Shown: positions 52,930 through 61,166 of the stretch, one piece after another
Layout of the letters: each line of letters begins with the position of its first letter
Numbering within the stretch: the stretch's first letter is position 1
NCBI GenBank assembly: GCA_016296575.1
Contig: JAEDJA010000009.1
Coordinates: 1-64,000 of the forward strand
Direction of reading: 5' to 3'
DNA from: Treponema sp.
Lineage (GTDB): Bacteria > Spirochaetota > Spirochaetia > Treponematales > Treponemataceae
Length of the DNA: 64,000 bases
Translations under genes and position numbers: made by a program
Notes under the pieces: model-generated
The model's input: only the letters and a program-made list of their open reading frames with translations
Told to the model about the DNA's origin: nothing
The model's database searches: none

Positions 52930-53652
52930 CTATTTGTAAATCAGGAAAATGGCCGGGACTTTTTCAAGCTCCGGTTTTTTCTTTTTCCATTCAGCAACTG
53001 TTTTTGTACGGATAAACTGGTTTTCACAGGTGATATTTGCGGCGATACACAGCTTTGTTGTTGGTTTGCAGGTCTGAAGAATTGCGTCAATCATTTTATT
53101 GTTGCGGTATGGTGTTTCAATAAAAATTTGAGTCTGATCTTCATTATAAATCTTAGTTTCCAGCTGGCGAAGCTTTTTTGCCCGGTCAGCATTTTCTACA
53201 GGAAGATATCCGTTGAAAGCAAAGCTTTGACCGTTAAAACCGCTTCCCATTACGCTCATAATGATTGATGAAGGGCCTACCAGCGGCACAACGGTGAATC
53301 CTTTGCGCTGTGCAATTTCCACCACATCGGCGCCTGGATCTGCAATGGCTGGACAACCTGCTTCGGAAATTATAGCAACTGGTTTTCCTTCCGAAAGAGG
53401 TTTTAAATAAGAGCCAATCTGATTTCTGTCGGTGTGGCGGTTCAGTTCGTAAAATGTAAGTGAATCAATATCAACAATACGGCCGTCCTCTACCGAATGT
53501 TCTGTTTTTTTTAAGAATCTGCGGGCACTTCGGATATCTTCTACAATAAAGTGTTTGATTTCCATAATCACATCACGGTTATAGGAAGGAAGCACCTGAG
53601 AAATTTCTGTCTCGCCCAAAGTAACGGGAATAAGGTAAAGTGCGGCTTTCAT
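52930..53652 (-). CDS. RsmI-like SAM-dependent methyltransferase (240 aa)
   Basis: The tetrapyrrole-methylase fold is indicated by ALYLIPVTLGE, ISEAGCPAIADPG, VVPLVGPSSIIMSVMGSGF and FIETPYRNNKM, all typical of RsmI, which 2'-O-methylates C1402 of 16S rRNA. The usual N-terminal GNLGD motif is replaced by VTLGE, placing it in the shorter RsmI-like group. The ATG at 53652 is used; it lies 8 nt after the DUF1846 stop, so both are in one operon. Confidence 0.82.
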   Translation of the reverse strand: MKAALYLIPVTLGETEISQVLPSYNRDVIMEIKHFIVEDIRSARRFLKKTEHSVEDGRIVDIDSLTFYELNRHTDRNQIGSYLKPLSEGKPVAIISEAGCPAIADPGADVVEIAQRKGFTVVPLVGPSSIIMSVMGSGFNGQSFAFNGYLPVENADRAKKLRQLETKIYNEDQTQIFIETPYRNNKMIDAILQTCKPTTKLCIAANITCENQFIRTKTVAEWKKKKPELEKVPAIFLIYK

Positions 53653-53660
53653 GTTCAAAA

Positions 53661-55136
53661 CTAGAGACTCTTCTTCTTTTTGATTACAGGTTCACTTGTA
53701 AAGTCGATGCCAAGCTTTTTAAGAATCTTGCGGTCAACTTCGGAAAGCATAACTGTTGTATGAACCTGAGCTCCTTTAAGTTTTGGAAGCATATCCAGAG
53801 CTTTTGCGGCAAGTTCATCGTTTACCGAAACCATTGCAAGGGCAACAAGAACTTCGTCTGTATGAAGGCGAGGGTTGTGTCCCATAAGGAATTCAGTTTT
53901 TACTTTCTGGATTGGTTCAACTGCAGTGGCTGGAATAAGTTTTACTTCGTGAGGAATTCCGGCCAAATGTTTTGTGGCGTTCAGAAGAAGAGCGGCACAG
54001 GCACCAAAAAGATTTGATGTAGAAGATGTGATGATGTCGCCGTTTTCAAGTTCAATGGCAGCACATGGAACACCGTCTTTTGCGGCACGGTCCAAAGCGG
54101 CTTTTACGCAGTGACGTTCATCCTTTGAAATCTTAGATTGATTCATAAGAAGTTCAATCTTGTTTACTTCGTTTTCGTTGTCGCTTCCTTCTGCCAGTTT
54201 GTTCAAAGCAGTGTAGTAGCGGCGGATGATTTCCTGGCGGCTTGCAATGCAACAGGCTTCGTCATCAAAAATACTAAGTCCTGCCATGTTTACACCCATA
54301 TCTGTAGGTGATTTGTATGGGTTTTCGCCGTAAATGCCTTCAAAGATTGCATTTAGAACAGGGAAGATTTCAATGTCACGATTGTAGTTTACTGTTGTTT
54401 TACCATAGGCTTCCAGATGAAAAGGATCAATCATGTTTACATCGTTTAAATCTGCTGTAGCTGCTTCATAGGCAAGGTTTACAGGATGTTTGAGTGGAAG
54501 GTTCCAGATTGGGAAAGTTTCGTATTTTGCATAACCAGCCTTGATTCCACGTTTGTTGTCCTGGTAAAGCTGTGAAAGACAAGTGGCCATTTTACCGCTT
54601 CCAGGTCCTGGGGCAGTAATTACAACCAGCGGTCTTGTTGTTTCAATGTAATCATTTTTACCAAAACCTTCATCGCTGTTGATAAGATTTACATTCAGAG
54701 GATAACCTTCGATTTTATAGTGAAGGTATGTTTTGATATTCATTTTTTCAAGTTTTGCACGAAAAATATCTGCAGCACTCTGGTTAGCGTAATGAGTAAT
54801 AACAACGCTCCCTACCATAAGTCCGCGGCTCTGGAACTCATCCCGAAGTCGAAGAACATCCATGTCGTAAGTAATGCCAATATCTCCTCGTACTTTGTTT
54901 TTTAAAATGTCTTCAGCAGAAATAACAATTACAATTTCAGCGTAATCAGCAATCTGCATGAGCATACGGAGTTTTGAGTCAGGTTCAAAGCCTGGAAGTA
55001 CACGTGATGCGTGGTAGTCATCGAAAAGCTTTCCACCAAATTCAAGGTAAAGCTTGTCACCAAATTTTGCAATTCTTTCTTTAATGTGTTCAGATTGGAT
55101 TTGAAGATATTTTTCGTTGTCAAAACCTTGTTTCAT
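53661..55136 (-). CDS. DUF1846 family protein (491 aa)
   Basis: The protein matches the DUF1846 plan of about 490 residues: KQGFDNEKYL, LYLEFGGKLFDDYHASRVLPGF, and TAPGPGSGKMATCLSQLY, a phosphate-binding loop. The family is structurally known but its reaction is not established. It is cytoplasmic. There is no Shine-Dalgarno; TATAAT ends 8 nt before the ATG, so the mRNA is probably leaderless. The RsmI-like gene follows. Confidence 0.88.
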   Translation of the reverse strand: MKQGFDNEKYLQIQSEHIKERIAKFGDKLYLEFGGKLFDDYHASRVLPGFEPDSKLRMLMQIADYAEIVIVISAEDILKNKVRGDIGITYDMDVLRLRDEFQSRGLMVGSVVITHYANQSAADIFRAKLEKMNIKTYLHYKIEGYPLNVNLINSDEGFGKNDYIETTRPLVVITAPGPGSGKMATCLSQLYQDNKRGIKAGYAKYETFPIWNLPLKHPVNLAYEAATADLNDVNMIDPFHLEAYGKTTVNYNRDIEIFPVLNAIFEGIYGENPYKSPTDMGVNMAGLSIFDDEACCIASRQEIIRRYYTALNKLAEGSDNENEVNKIELLMNQSKISKDERHCVKAALDRAAKDGVPCAAIELENGDIITSSTSNLFGACAALLLNATKHLAGIPHEVKLIPATAVEPIQKVKTEFLMGHNPRLHTDEVLVALAMVSVNDELAAKALDMLPKLKGAQVHTTVMLSEVDRKILKKLGIDFTSEPVIKKKKSL

Positions 55137-55144
55137 AATATAAA

Positions 55145-55150
55145 ATTATA
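55145..55150 (-). promoter_or_regulatory. -10 box 8 nt before the DUF1846 start (leaderless)
   Basis: TATAAT on the minus strand is followed by eight A/T bases and the ATG at 55136, with no Shine-Dalgarno. Confidence 0.5.
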
Positions 55151-55184
55151 ATATTCCGTTAGTGAAAATTCAATTAAAAGAAAG

Positions 55185-55283
55185 TGGATTTTGTTTGATA
55201 TTTTCAAAAGGAGTAAAGTATCAGTTATTTCATCATCTGCACTTTCATCAGTAAAGTGTTCATCATCATCAGATGATTAGAAA
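55185..55283 (+). repeat. Left 99-bp inverted repeat flanking the CRISPR-Cas locus
   Basis: The sequence from TGGATTTTG to GATTAGAAA recurs as its reverse complement at 61068-61166 with four internal mismatches. Inside are ATCATCTG/CAGATGAT and CACTTT/AAAGTG stems. Confidence 0.9.
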
Positions 55284-55302
55284 TACAGAATATAGGTTAA
55301 AG

Positions 55303-55425
55303 CAAAAAGGAAGCCGTAGCTTCCTTTTTTCATTTAATTAGTATTTACATTCCATAGAAATGTAAAAGCATTTTGCGAGGTCATAAGACCTCTTGTTAGC
55401 AGGTTGATCGGAAAATTTAATCAGT
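55303..55425 (-). ncRNA. tracrRNA of the type II-C system (about 123 nt)
   Basis: Read on the minus strand, the RNA begins ACTGATTAAATTTTCCGATC and its first 30 nt are complementary to the CRISPR repeat, with one mismatch and one bulge. The nexus hairpin GAGGTC-TTAT-GACCTC follows, then a stem TTTACATT/AATGTAAA, and finally an intrinsic terminator GGAAGC-TACG-GCTTCC plus T-tract. It pairs with crRNA to guide Cas9 and is divergent from cas9. Confidence 0.93.
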
Positions 55426-55431
55426 AAATTA

Positions 55432-55460
55432 AATATAAAAGCATTTGATTAATTTGTCAA
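55432..55460 (-). promoter_or_regulatory. Promoter of tracrRNA
   Basis: On the minus strand a perfect -35 TTGACA (55455-55460) and -10 TATATT (55432-55437) are 17 bp apart. The start falls at 55425, exactly where the anti-repeat begins. Confidence 0.85.
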
Positions 55461-55467
55461 TTTTATT

Positions 55468-55497
55468 TCGACAAAATAGTAATATGTGGCGTATAAT
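55468..55497 (+). promoter_or_regulatory. Candidate promoter of cas9-cas1-cas2
   Basis: TCGACA (55468-55473) and TATAAT (55492-55497) are 18 bp apart. The leader would be short, with ACGGAG ahead of the cas9 ATG. It partly overlaps the divergent tracrRNA promoter region. Confidence 0.5.
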
Positions 55498-55517
55498 TAA
55501 ATAACGGAGTTAATGTT

Positions 55518-58500
55518 ATGGCTAAAAATGTTGATTATCGACTTGGTTTAGATTTGGGTACTAATTCTATTGGTTGGGCTATTTATAGAATTGATGAAAA
55601 AGAAGAGCCAGTAGAATTACTTGATATGGGTGTCCGTATTTTTTCTGATGGACGTAATCCTAAAACAAAGGAACCACTCGCAGTTGAACGTAGAAATGCC
55701 AGAGAAATTCGACGCCAAATATATAGAAGAAAACTTCGAAGAAAGCAAGTATTCAGATTATTGCAGGAACAGGGATTATTTCCTAAAAGTAAAGAAGAAT
55801 GTCAGAAGCTGAAATTATTGAATCCCTATGAATTAAGGATAAAGGCTTTAGATTCCGTTCTTGAACCTTATGAATTAGGACGAGTTTTGTTTAATCTATC
55901 TGTAAGGCGTGGATTTAAAAGTAATAGAAAAGACGGAACAAAAGAAGAAATAACTGAAACTGCATCAACTAAGAAGTCTAAACTTTCCCAGACAGAAATG
56001 TGCCAGGAACTTGATAAAGCAATTAGAGAGTCAGGTTTTAGAACGATTGGTGAATATTTGTGGAATACTCGAGAAGAGCATGATGGTATTCGTTTTGTCC
56101 CTAACCGAATGAGTTTTTATCCCCTTAGAAAAATGTATGAAGATGAATTCAATTTAATACGTCAAAAGCAGGAAGTTGAGTTCAGTCATATTGAATGGGA
56201 TAAAATATATACGGCTATTTTTTATCAGCGTCCTTTACGTCCTCAGGAAAGGGGTAGATGTCAGTATATGCCTAAGAATGAACGAACTTATAAAGCTATG
56301 CCATCAAGTGAGAAGATTCGTGTTCTTCAGGAAATAAGAAATATAAATTACCAGACTGCCGATGGTAAAATATTGCCATTGTCTGATGATCAGGAAGATA
56401 AAATAATTGAAATTTTGTATTCTCAGGCAACAGTAAAATTTGATGCTCTTAAGAAGAAGATTGGTCTTTCTACAGATTGTACATTTAATCTTGAGAGTCA
56501 AGTTCGAAGTGGACTTAATGGTTGTTCAACAGCCGTTAAAATGAGAAATGAAAAGAATTTTGGATCTTTATGGGATTCTTTCTCACTGGAAGAACAGGAT
56601 TTTATTGTTGAAAAACTGATTACAGCTGATGAAGATAGTGAAGTTTTTGAACTGCTTGCAAAATATAATCTTTCTGAAACTCAAAAGACTAATATTGTTA
56701 ATCTTGTACTGGTATCTGGAACAACGATGCTTTGTAAAGAAGTAACAGAGGCATTAGTTCATAAAATGGAAAATAAAGACCAGCGGGTAAATTTGTCAAC
56801 AGCAGTAAAAATGCTTGGATTTGAAAATAAGAGTCAGGCTATAGAAATACTTGATGTTCTACCTTATTACGGAAAAGTTCTTGTTGGATCAACTATGGGT
56901 GTAAAACCTGAAGCTCCGGAAACAAATCCGGAACAGAAATATGGGAAAATTAGTAACCCTACAGTCCATGTAGCATTGAATCAAACACGAACAGTTGTAA
57001 ATGCCATCATTAAAGAATACGGAAAGCCATCTCAGATAGTGGTTGAACTTTCCCGAGATTTAAAAGCCAGCCGAGAAGCAAAGGCAGTAATGATAAAAAA
57101 ACAGGCTGACAATACAAAGCAAAATGAAATAATTAACAAAAAAATTACTGACGCATATAAAATTGTATTCCCTTCAAGAATTGACAGACAAAAATTCCGT
57201 TTATGGGAAGAGCTTTCTGCAGATTGTTTATCAAGAAAATGCTTGTACTGTGGAAAAGTGATTTCAGGAAGTGAGTTATTTACAAAAAATATTGAGATTG
57301 AGCATATTCTTCCATACGGACGTACTTTGTTAGATTCCGAATCAAACTTGACGGTTTCACATGCAATATGTAATGCATTTAAGGCAGAGCGTTCTCCATT
57401 TGAAGCATTTGGTTCTAGTCCAAAAGGTTATAACTGGAATGAAATAATGGCACGCGTAAACTCGTTGAAAAACCCGGTAAAACGTGGGCGTTTTGCAGAA
57501 AAAGCAATGGACATATTTGAAAAGGATAGTACCTTTATTACACGCCAGCTTACTGATAATGCGTATTTATCAAAAATGGCGTTGCGATATCTTCACGCAG
57601 TGTGTGATAATGTATGGTCTGTTAATGGTGGTATGACAAAGCTTCTCCGTGATAAATGGGAAATTGATTCAATTTTGAAGCGTAAGATTGGTGAAAAAGA
57701 AATTGCCCATTTTGGTCTTAAAGATGATCAGATTGGTACATATAAGAAAAACCGTTACGACCACCGTCATCATGCTTTGGATGCAAGTGTAATTGCTCTA
57801 GTAGATCGTGGGATGGTAAAACAGATTTCAACCTTAAATTCCCGTCACCTGAAAAACAGAATTGAAGTTCCTCAGATGCCTGTTTTGCGGGAAGAACTTA
57901 TAGAAAAAGTGAAATCAGTTGTTCCTAGTTTCAAGCCAGATCATGGAACACAGGGAAAACTTTCTAAGGAAACTCTTCTCGGAAAAATTAAGGTTGAAGA
58001 TTCAGTTTCTATTTCTGAAATAAAGACAGAAGAAGATATTTCGAAAATTAAAAATGAACGAGTTCGAAGTGAGTTCCTATCTGAATTGCAGAAAACAGAG
58101 GATATGAAAAAGGTTCAGAAAAACCTTAAAGATGTTTATCCAAATGTTAAAATCTATAAAGATGTTTTTGTTTCTCGATGCAGTCTTACAAGCCTTTCTG
58201 AAAAAAATATAGAAGACATTGTTGATGCAAGGATAAAACAACAATTGAATGATTTTATATCAGTAAATAAACCTAAAAAGTATGAAGATATTATTCAGTT
58301 ATTTATTGAAGCTACAGGTATTAAAAAAGTTCGTTGCGTAAATAGGGTACAAACTCCAATTGAAATAAAAGGTGAAGTGCCTAGATATCTGGCGCCAGAA
58401 GATTATTTTGCAGCTGTAATTTGGCAAATTCCACCTAAAAAAGAAGGTGGTAATCAAACATATTCTGCTCAGTATGTTCGCAGAGATGAACTTGATTTAG

Positions 58501-58832
58501 ATGGTGTACCAAAGAAATTTGTAAAACCACACCCTGCAGCAAAAAATATAGGTACTATCTTCAAGGGTGATTATGTAGAGTTTTCCGAAAATGGCAGACT
58601 GCTATTGGCTAGGATTGCATCCTATTCAGCAACACAAAATAAACTGGATATACGCCCTGTTTGTGCTGTTACAGATTCAAATGACTGGATCATTTCAACA
58701 AATGAACAGGTTCTTGTTCCTGGATGGAAACAACAGACTGGACAGAACTTTATTTCTGTAAATGTTTTGTTTGGTATAAAAAAAGCAAGGTTTGTAACTG
58801 TATCTCCGATTGGCCGGGTTTTTAGAAAATAA
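55518..58832 (+). CDS. cas9: CRISPR-associated endonuclease Cas9, type II-C (1104 aa)
   Basis: Cas9 cuts invading DNA guided by crRNA:tracrRNA. RuvC-I is GLDLGTNSIGWA (Asp 12). The arginine-rich bridge helix is RRNAREIRRQIYRRKLRRKQ. RuvC-II is IVVELSR (Glu 510). The HNH domain carries IEIEHILPYGRTL (His 596) between a CLYC pair and HAICNAFKAE. RuvC-III is DHRHHALDASV (His 752, Asp 755). All catalytic residues are intact. The size, with only cas1 and cas2 beside it, fits subtype II-C. ACGGAG precedes the ATG. Confidence 0.97.
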   Translation: MAKNVDYRLGLDLGTNSIGWAIYRIDEKEEPVELLDMGVRIFSDGRNPKTKEPLAVERRNAREIRRQIYRRKLRRKQVFRLLQEQGLFPKSKEECQKLKLLNPYELRIKALDSVLEPYELGRVLFNLSVRRGFKSNRKDGTKEEITETASTKKSKLSQTEMCQELDKAIRESGFRTIGEYLWNTREEHDGIRFVPNRMSFYPLRKMYEDEFNLIRQKQEVEFSHIEWDKIYTAIFYQRPLRPQERGRCQYMPKNERTYKAMPSSEKIRVLQEIRNINYQTADGKILPLSDDQEDKIIEILYSQATVKFDALKKKIGLSTDCTFNLESQVRSGLNGCSTAVKMRNEKNFGSLWDSFSLEEQDFIVEKLITADEDSEVFELLAKYNLSETQKTNIVNLVLVSGTTMLCKEVTEALVHKMENKDQRVNLSTAVKMLGFENKSQAIEILDVLPYYGKVLVGSTMGVKPEAPETNPEQKYGKISNPTVHVALNQTRTVVNAIIKEYGKPSQIVVELSRDLKASREAKAVMIKKQADNTKQNEIINKKITDAYKIVFPSRIDRQKFRLWEELSADCLSRKCLYCGKVISGSELFTKNIEIEHILPYGRTLLDSESNLTVSHAICNAFKAERSPFEAFGSSPKGYNWNEIMARVNSLKNPVKRGRFAEKAMDIFEKDSTFITRQLTDNAYLSKMALRYLHAVCDNVWSVNGGMTKLLRDKWEIDSILKRKIGEKEIAHFGLKDDQIGTYKKNRYDHRHHALDASVIALVDRGMVKQISTLNSRHLKNRIEVPQMPVLREELIEKVKSVVPSFKPDHGTQGKLSKETLLGKIKVEDSVSISEIKTEEDISKIKNERVRSEFLSELQKTEDMKKVQKNLKDVYPNVKIYKDVFVSRCSLTSLSEKNIEDIVDARIKQQLNDFISVNKPKKYEDIIQLFIEATGIKKVRCVNRVQTPIEIKGEVPRYLAPEDYFAAVIWQIPPKKEGGNQTYSAQYVRRDELDLDGVPKKFVKPHPAAKNIGTIFKGDYVEFSENGRLLLARIASYSATQNKLDIRPVCAVTDSNDWIISTNEQVLVPGWKQQTGQNFISVNVLFGIKKARFVTVSPIGRVFRK

Positions 58833-58867
58833 TACTCAGAAACGTTCATTATGCCGATAATATTGGT

Positions 58868-59788
58868 GTGCTGAACAGAGTAGTAGAGATTTGTCAAGAA
58901 AATCGATATCTTTCTCTAAATCGTGGCTTTCTTGTAATAAAAGAAGGCGATGTAGAACTTGGCTCTGTCCCACTTGATGATATAGCCGTTCTGGTTCTTT
59001 CTGCACAAAGTATAACAATTACAAAGAATATACTGAATGCACTGTCTGAAAAAGGTTGTGTTACTGTACTCTGTGGAAAAAACTACATTCCGCAAAGTAT
59101 GGTAATACCAGAATTTTCACATTATTTGTTTTCAAAAATCTTAAAAACTCAAATACAGGCTTCGCAACCTTTGAAAAAGCGTATATGGCAGCAGGTTGTA
59201 ATGTCAAAAATAAGACATCAGGCTCATTGTCTTAAAATAAATGGTAAAGATGTTGAATCAAAAAAATTATACTTAATAAGTAAATCAGTAAATTCAGGAG
59301 ATACTAATAACAGAGAGTCTTATGCAGCAAAACTATATTGGAAGGCTTTGTTTGGTTCAGAGTTTATTCGTAATAAAGATGGTGATGGAATAAACGCACT
59401 ATTAAATTATGGATATGCCATAATGCGAGCAGCAATGACAAGAGCAATTTGTGCTTCAGGCTTATTACCAACGCTAGGAATTCATCATGATAATATCAGT
59501 AATCAGTTTTGTCTTTCAGACGATCTTTTTGAAGTATATAGACCCTTAGTAGATTGTATGGTATGTAAAATTGTACAGGAGGGAAATCAGGAATTAACAC
59601 CAGAAGTAAAAAAAACATTGGCAAAAACTTTACAAGTGATGGTTCATACGACTGAAGGTTCATCACCTGCAGTAACTAGTATGCAATATCTGTCGTCTTC
59701 CTATGTAAAATCATTGGAAACTAAAACATTAGTCATTACGTTACCCGATTGGGAAGGAAATGAAAATGGAATTACCATTATTGAATAG
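58868..59788 (+). CDS. cas1: CRISPR-associated integrase Cas1 (about 306 aa)
   Basis: Cas1 is the metal-dependent integrase for new spacers. ITITKNILNALSEKGC and the catalytic region NRESYAAKLYWKALFG (Glu), LLPTLGIHHDN (His) and LSDDLFEVYRPLVD (Asp/Glu) are typical. The start is uncertain. The GTG at 58868 has no Shine-Dalgarno and the N-terminus looks slightly short. In-frame sense codons extend back to the cas9 stop, where TAATA occurs in place of the TAATG overlaps used elsewhere here. An ATA or ATT start, or a lost ATG, is possible. Confidence 0.9.
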   Translation: MLNRVVEICQENRYLSLNRGFLVIKEGDVELGSVPLDDIAVLVLSAQSITITKNILNALSEKGCVTVLCGKNYIPQSMVIPEFSHYLFSKILKTQIQASQPLKKRIWQQVVMSKIRHQAHCLKINGKDVESKKLYLISKSVNSGDTNNRESYAAKLYWKALFGSEFIRNKDGDGINALLNYGYAIMRAAMTRAICASGLLPTLGIHHDNISNQFCLSDDLFEVYRPLVDCMVCKIVQEGNQELTPEVKKTLAKTLQVMVHTTEGSSPAVTSMQYLSSSYVKSLETKTLVITLPDWEGNENGITIIE

Positions 59789-60101
59789 GTACGAACTTAT
59801 GTGGATGTTAGTTTTATTTGATTTGCCAACTACAGAAAAATATCAGCAGAAAAGAGCTTCTGAATTCAGAAGTTTTCTGCTAGATAATGGTTTTTCTATG
59901 GTTCAGTATTCGATTTATACAAAACTGTTTTCAGGAAAAGATGCCTGCAATAAGTACTATGGACTTATAAAGAAAAATTTGCCAGAAGAAGGGAAAATTG
60001 ATATTCTTACAATAACAGATAAGCAATATGCTGGTATAATAAGTTATAATTCTGGTGGACAAATTGAAAAAAAAGAGCCTGAACAACTTGAATTATTCTG
60101 A
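59760..60101 (+). CDS. cas2: CRISPR-associated protein Cas2 (111-113 aa)
   Basis: Cas2 dimerises and bridges Cas1 dimers during spacer capture. The ferredoxin-like start ELMWMLVLFDLPTTE contains the conserved Asp, and FSMVQYSIYTKLFSGK follows. It overlaps the end of cas1. ATG codons at 59760 and 59766 are both possible; AAGGA is better placed for 59766. The stop lies about 10 nt before the array terminator. There is no csn2 or cas4. Confidence 0.93.
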   Translation: MKMELPLLNRYELMWMLVLFDLPTTEKYQQKRASEFRSFLLDNGFSMVQYSIYTKLFSGKDACNKYYGLIKKNLPEEGKIDILTITDKQYAGIISYNSGGQIEKKEPEQLELF

Positions 60102-60110
60102 ATTTTCCTC

Positions 60111-60172
60111 AAAAAAAATACGTCTGATGCAACCTAACTCCTTGTTTTTCCAAGAGTTACATCAGACGTATT
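60111..60172 (-). terminator. Terminator of the minus-strand crRNA transcripts
   Basis: Perfect 13-bp arms AATACGTCTGATG (60117-60129) and CATCAGACGTATT (60160-60172) with an inner TAACTC/GAGTTA stem are followed on the minus strand by eight T (60111-60118). The right arm shares 3 nt with the first repeat. On the plus strand no T-run follows, so it serves the array and not cas2. Confidence 0.85.
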
Positions 60173-61060
60173 ATAACTGATTAAATTTTCCGGTCAACCT
60201 GCAACAATCCTTATGCACACTCTGGAAGCTCACTCATTATAACTGATTAAATTTTCCGGTCAACCTGCAACCAAAACATTGTTTATAAGCAAACGGCTTA
60301 ATTATAACTGATTAAATTTTCCGGTCAACCTGCAACAAACAATTCAAAGATGATAAAGATCTGAATATTATAACTGATTAAATTTTCCGGTCAACCTGCA
60401 ACTGCAGTTCTTCCGCCTTATGTTGAAGTTCCATTATAACTGATTAAATTTTCCGGTCAACCTGCAACAGACGAAGTCATCAGATTGATTAACGACTTAT
60501 TATAACTGATTAAATTTTCCGGTCAACCTGCAACAGACGAAGTCATCAGATTGATTAACGACTTATTATAACTGATTAAATTTTCCGGTCAACCTGCAAC
60601 AGTTGAGGCGGCGGAAACAGAAAAAAATGAATTATAACTGATTAAATTTTCCGGTCAACCTGCAACAAAGTCATAAAAAATACAATGAATTATTGTATTA
60701 TAACTGATTAAATTTTCCGGTCAACCTGCAACCCACAGTCTGAGCAGGAATTTCTACTTCAATTATAACTGAGTAAATTTTCCGGTCAACCTGCAACGTA
60801 TGGTCATGTTGCTATAGTTATGGGTGTATTATAACTGATTAAATTTTCCGGTCAACCTGCAACACCGAACATTGTTTATAAGCAAACGGCTTAATTATAA
60901 CTGATTAAATTTTCCGGTCAACCTGCAACTTGTGTATGATAATAGTGCAAGTTGTAAAGATTATAACTGATTAAATTTTCCGGTCAACCTGCAACCCACA
61001 GTCTGAGCAGGAATTTCTACTTCAATTATAACTGAGTAAATTTTCCGGTCAACTTTTTTT
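60170..61060 (-). CRISPR. Type II-C CRISPR array: 14 repeats of 36 bp, 13 spacers
   Basis: Repeats start at 60170, 60236, 60301, 60367, 60433, 60499, 60565, 60631, 60697, 60762, 60828, 60894, 60960 and 61025; spacers are 29-30 nt. On the minus strand a repeat reads GTTGCAGG, then TTGACC, 16 bp, then TATAAT, so each carries a sigma-70 promoter aimed into the next spacer. Orientation is shown by complementarity to tracrRNA and by the terminator at 60111. Repeats 10 and 14 have T-to-G changed (ACTGAG), and repeat 14 ends in seven T on the plus strand. Spacers 5 and 6 are identical, as are 9 and 13; 2 and 11 share 26 nt. Confidence 0.98.
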
Positions 61061-61067
61061 ACATCAT

Positions 61068-61166
61068 TTTCTAATCACCTGATGATGATGAATACTTTAC
61101 TGATGAAAGTGCAGATGATGAAATAATTGATACTTTACTCCTTTTGAAAATATCAACCAAAATCCA
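61068..61166 (-). repeat. Right 99-bp inverted repeat flanking the CRISPR-Cas locus
   Basis: This is the reverse complement of 55185-55283 at about 96% identity. It begins 8 bp after the degenerate last repeat. The stretch 61167-61336 that follows is A/T-rich leader sequence of the helicase gene with no gene I can support. Confidence 0.9.

Noticed and set aside
55185..55283. The flanking inverted repeat as a real short protein (DDDE...FTDESADDE)
   Set aside because: Both copies stay open in that frame, but four of five codon differences change the amino acid and there is no start codon with a ribosome-binding site, so selection on a protein is not shown.
60106..60170. Region between cas2 and the array as a classical A/T-rich leader with a plus-strand promoter
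   Set aside because: The sequence is taken up by a terminator for the other strand. The promoters found are in the repeats and face the minus strand.
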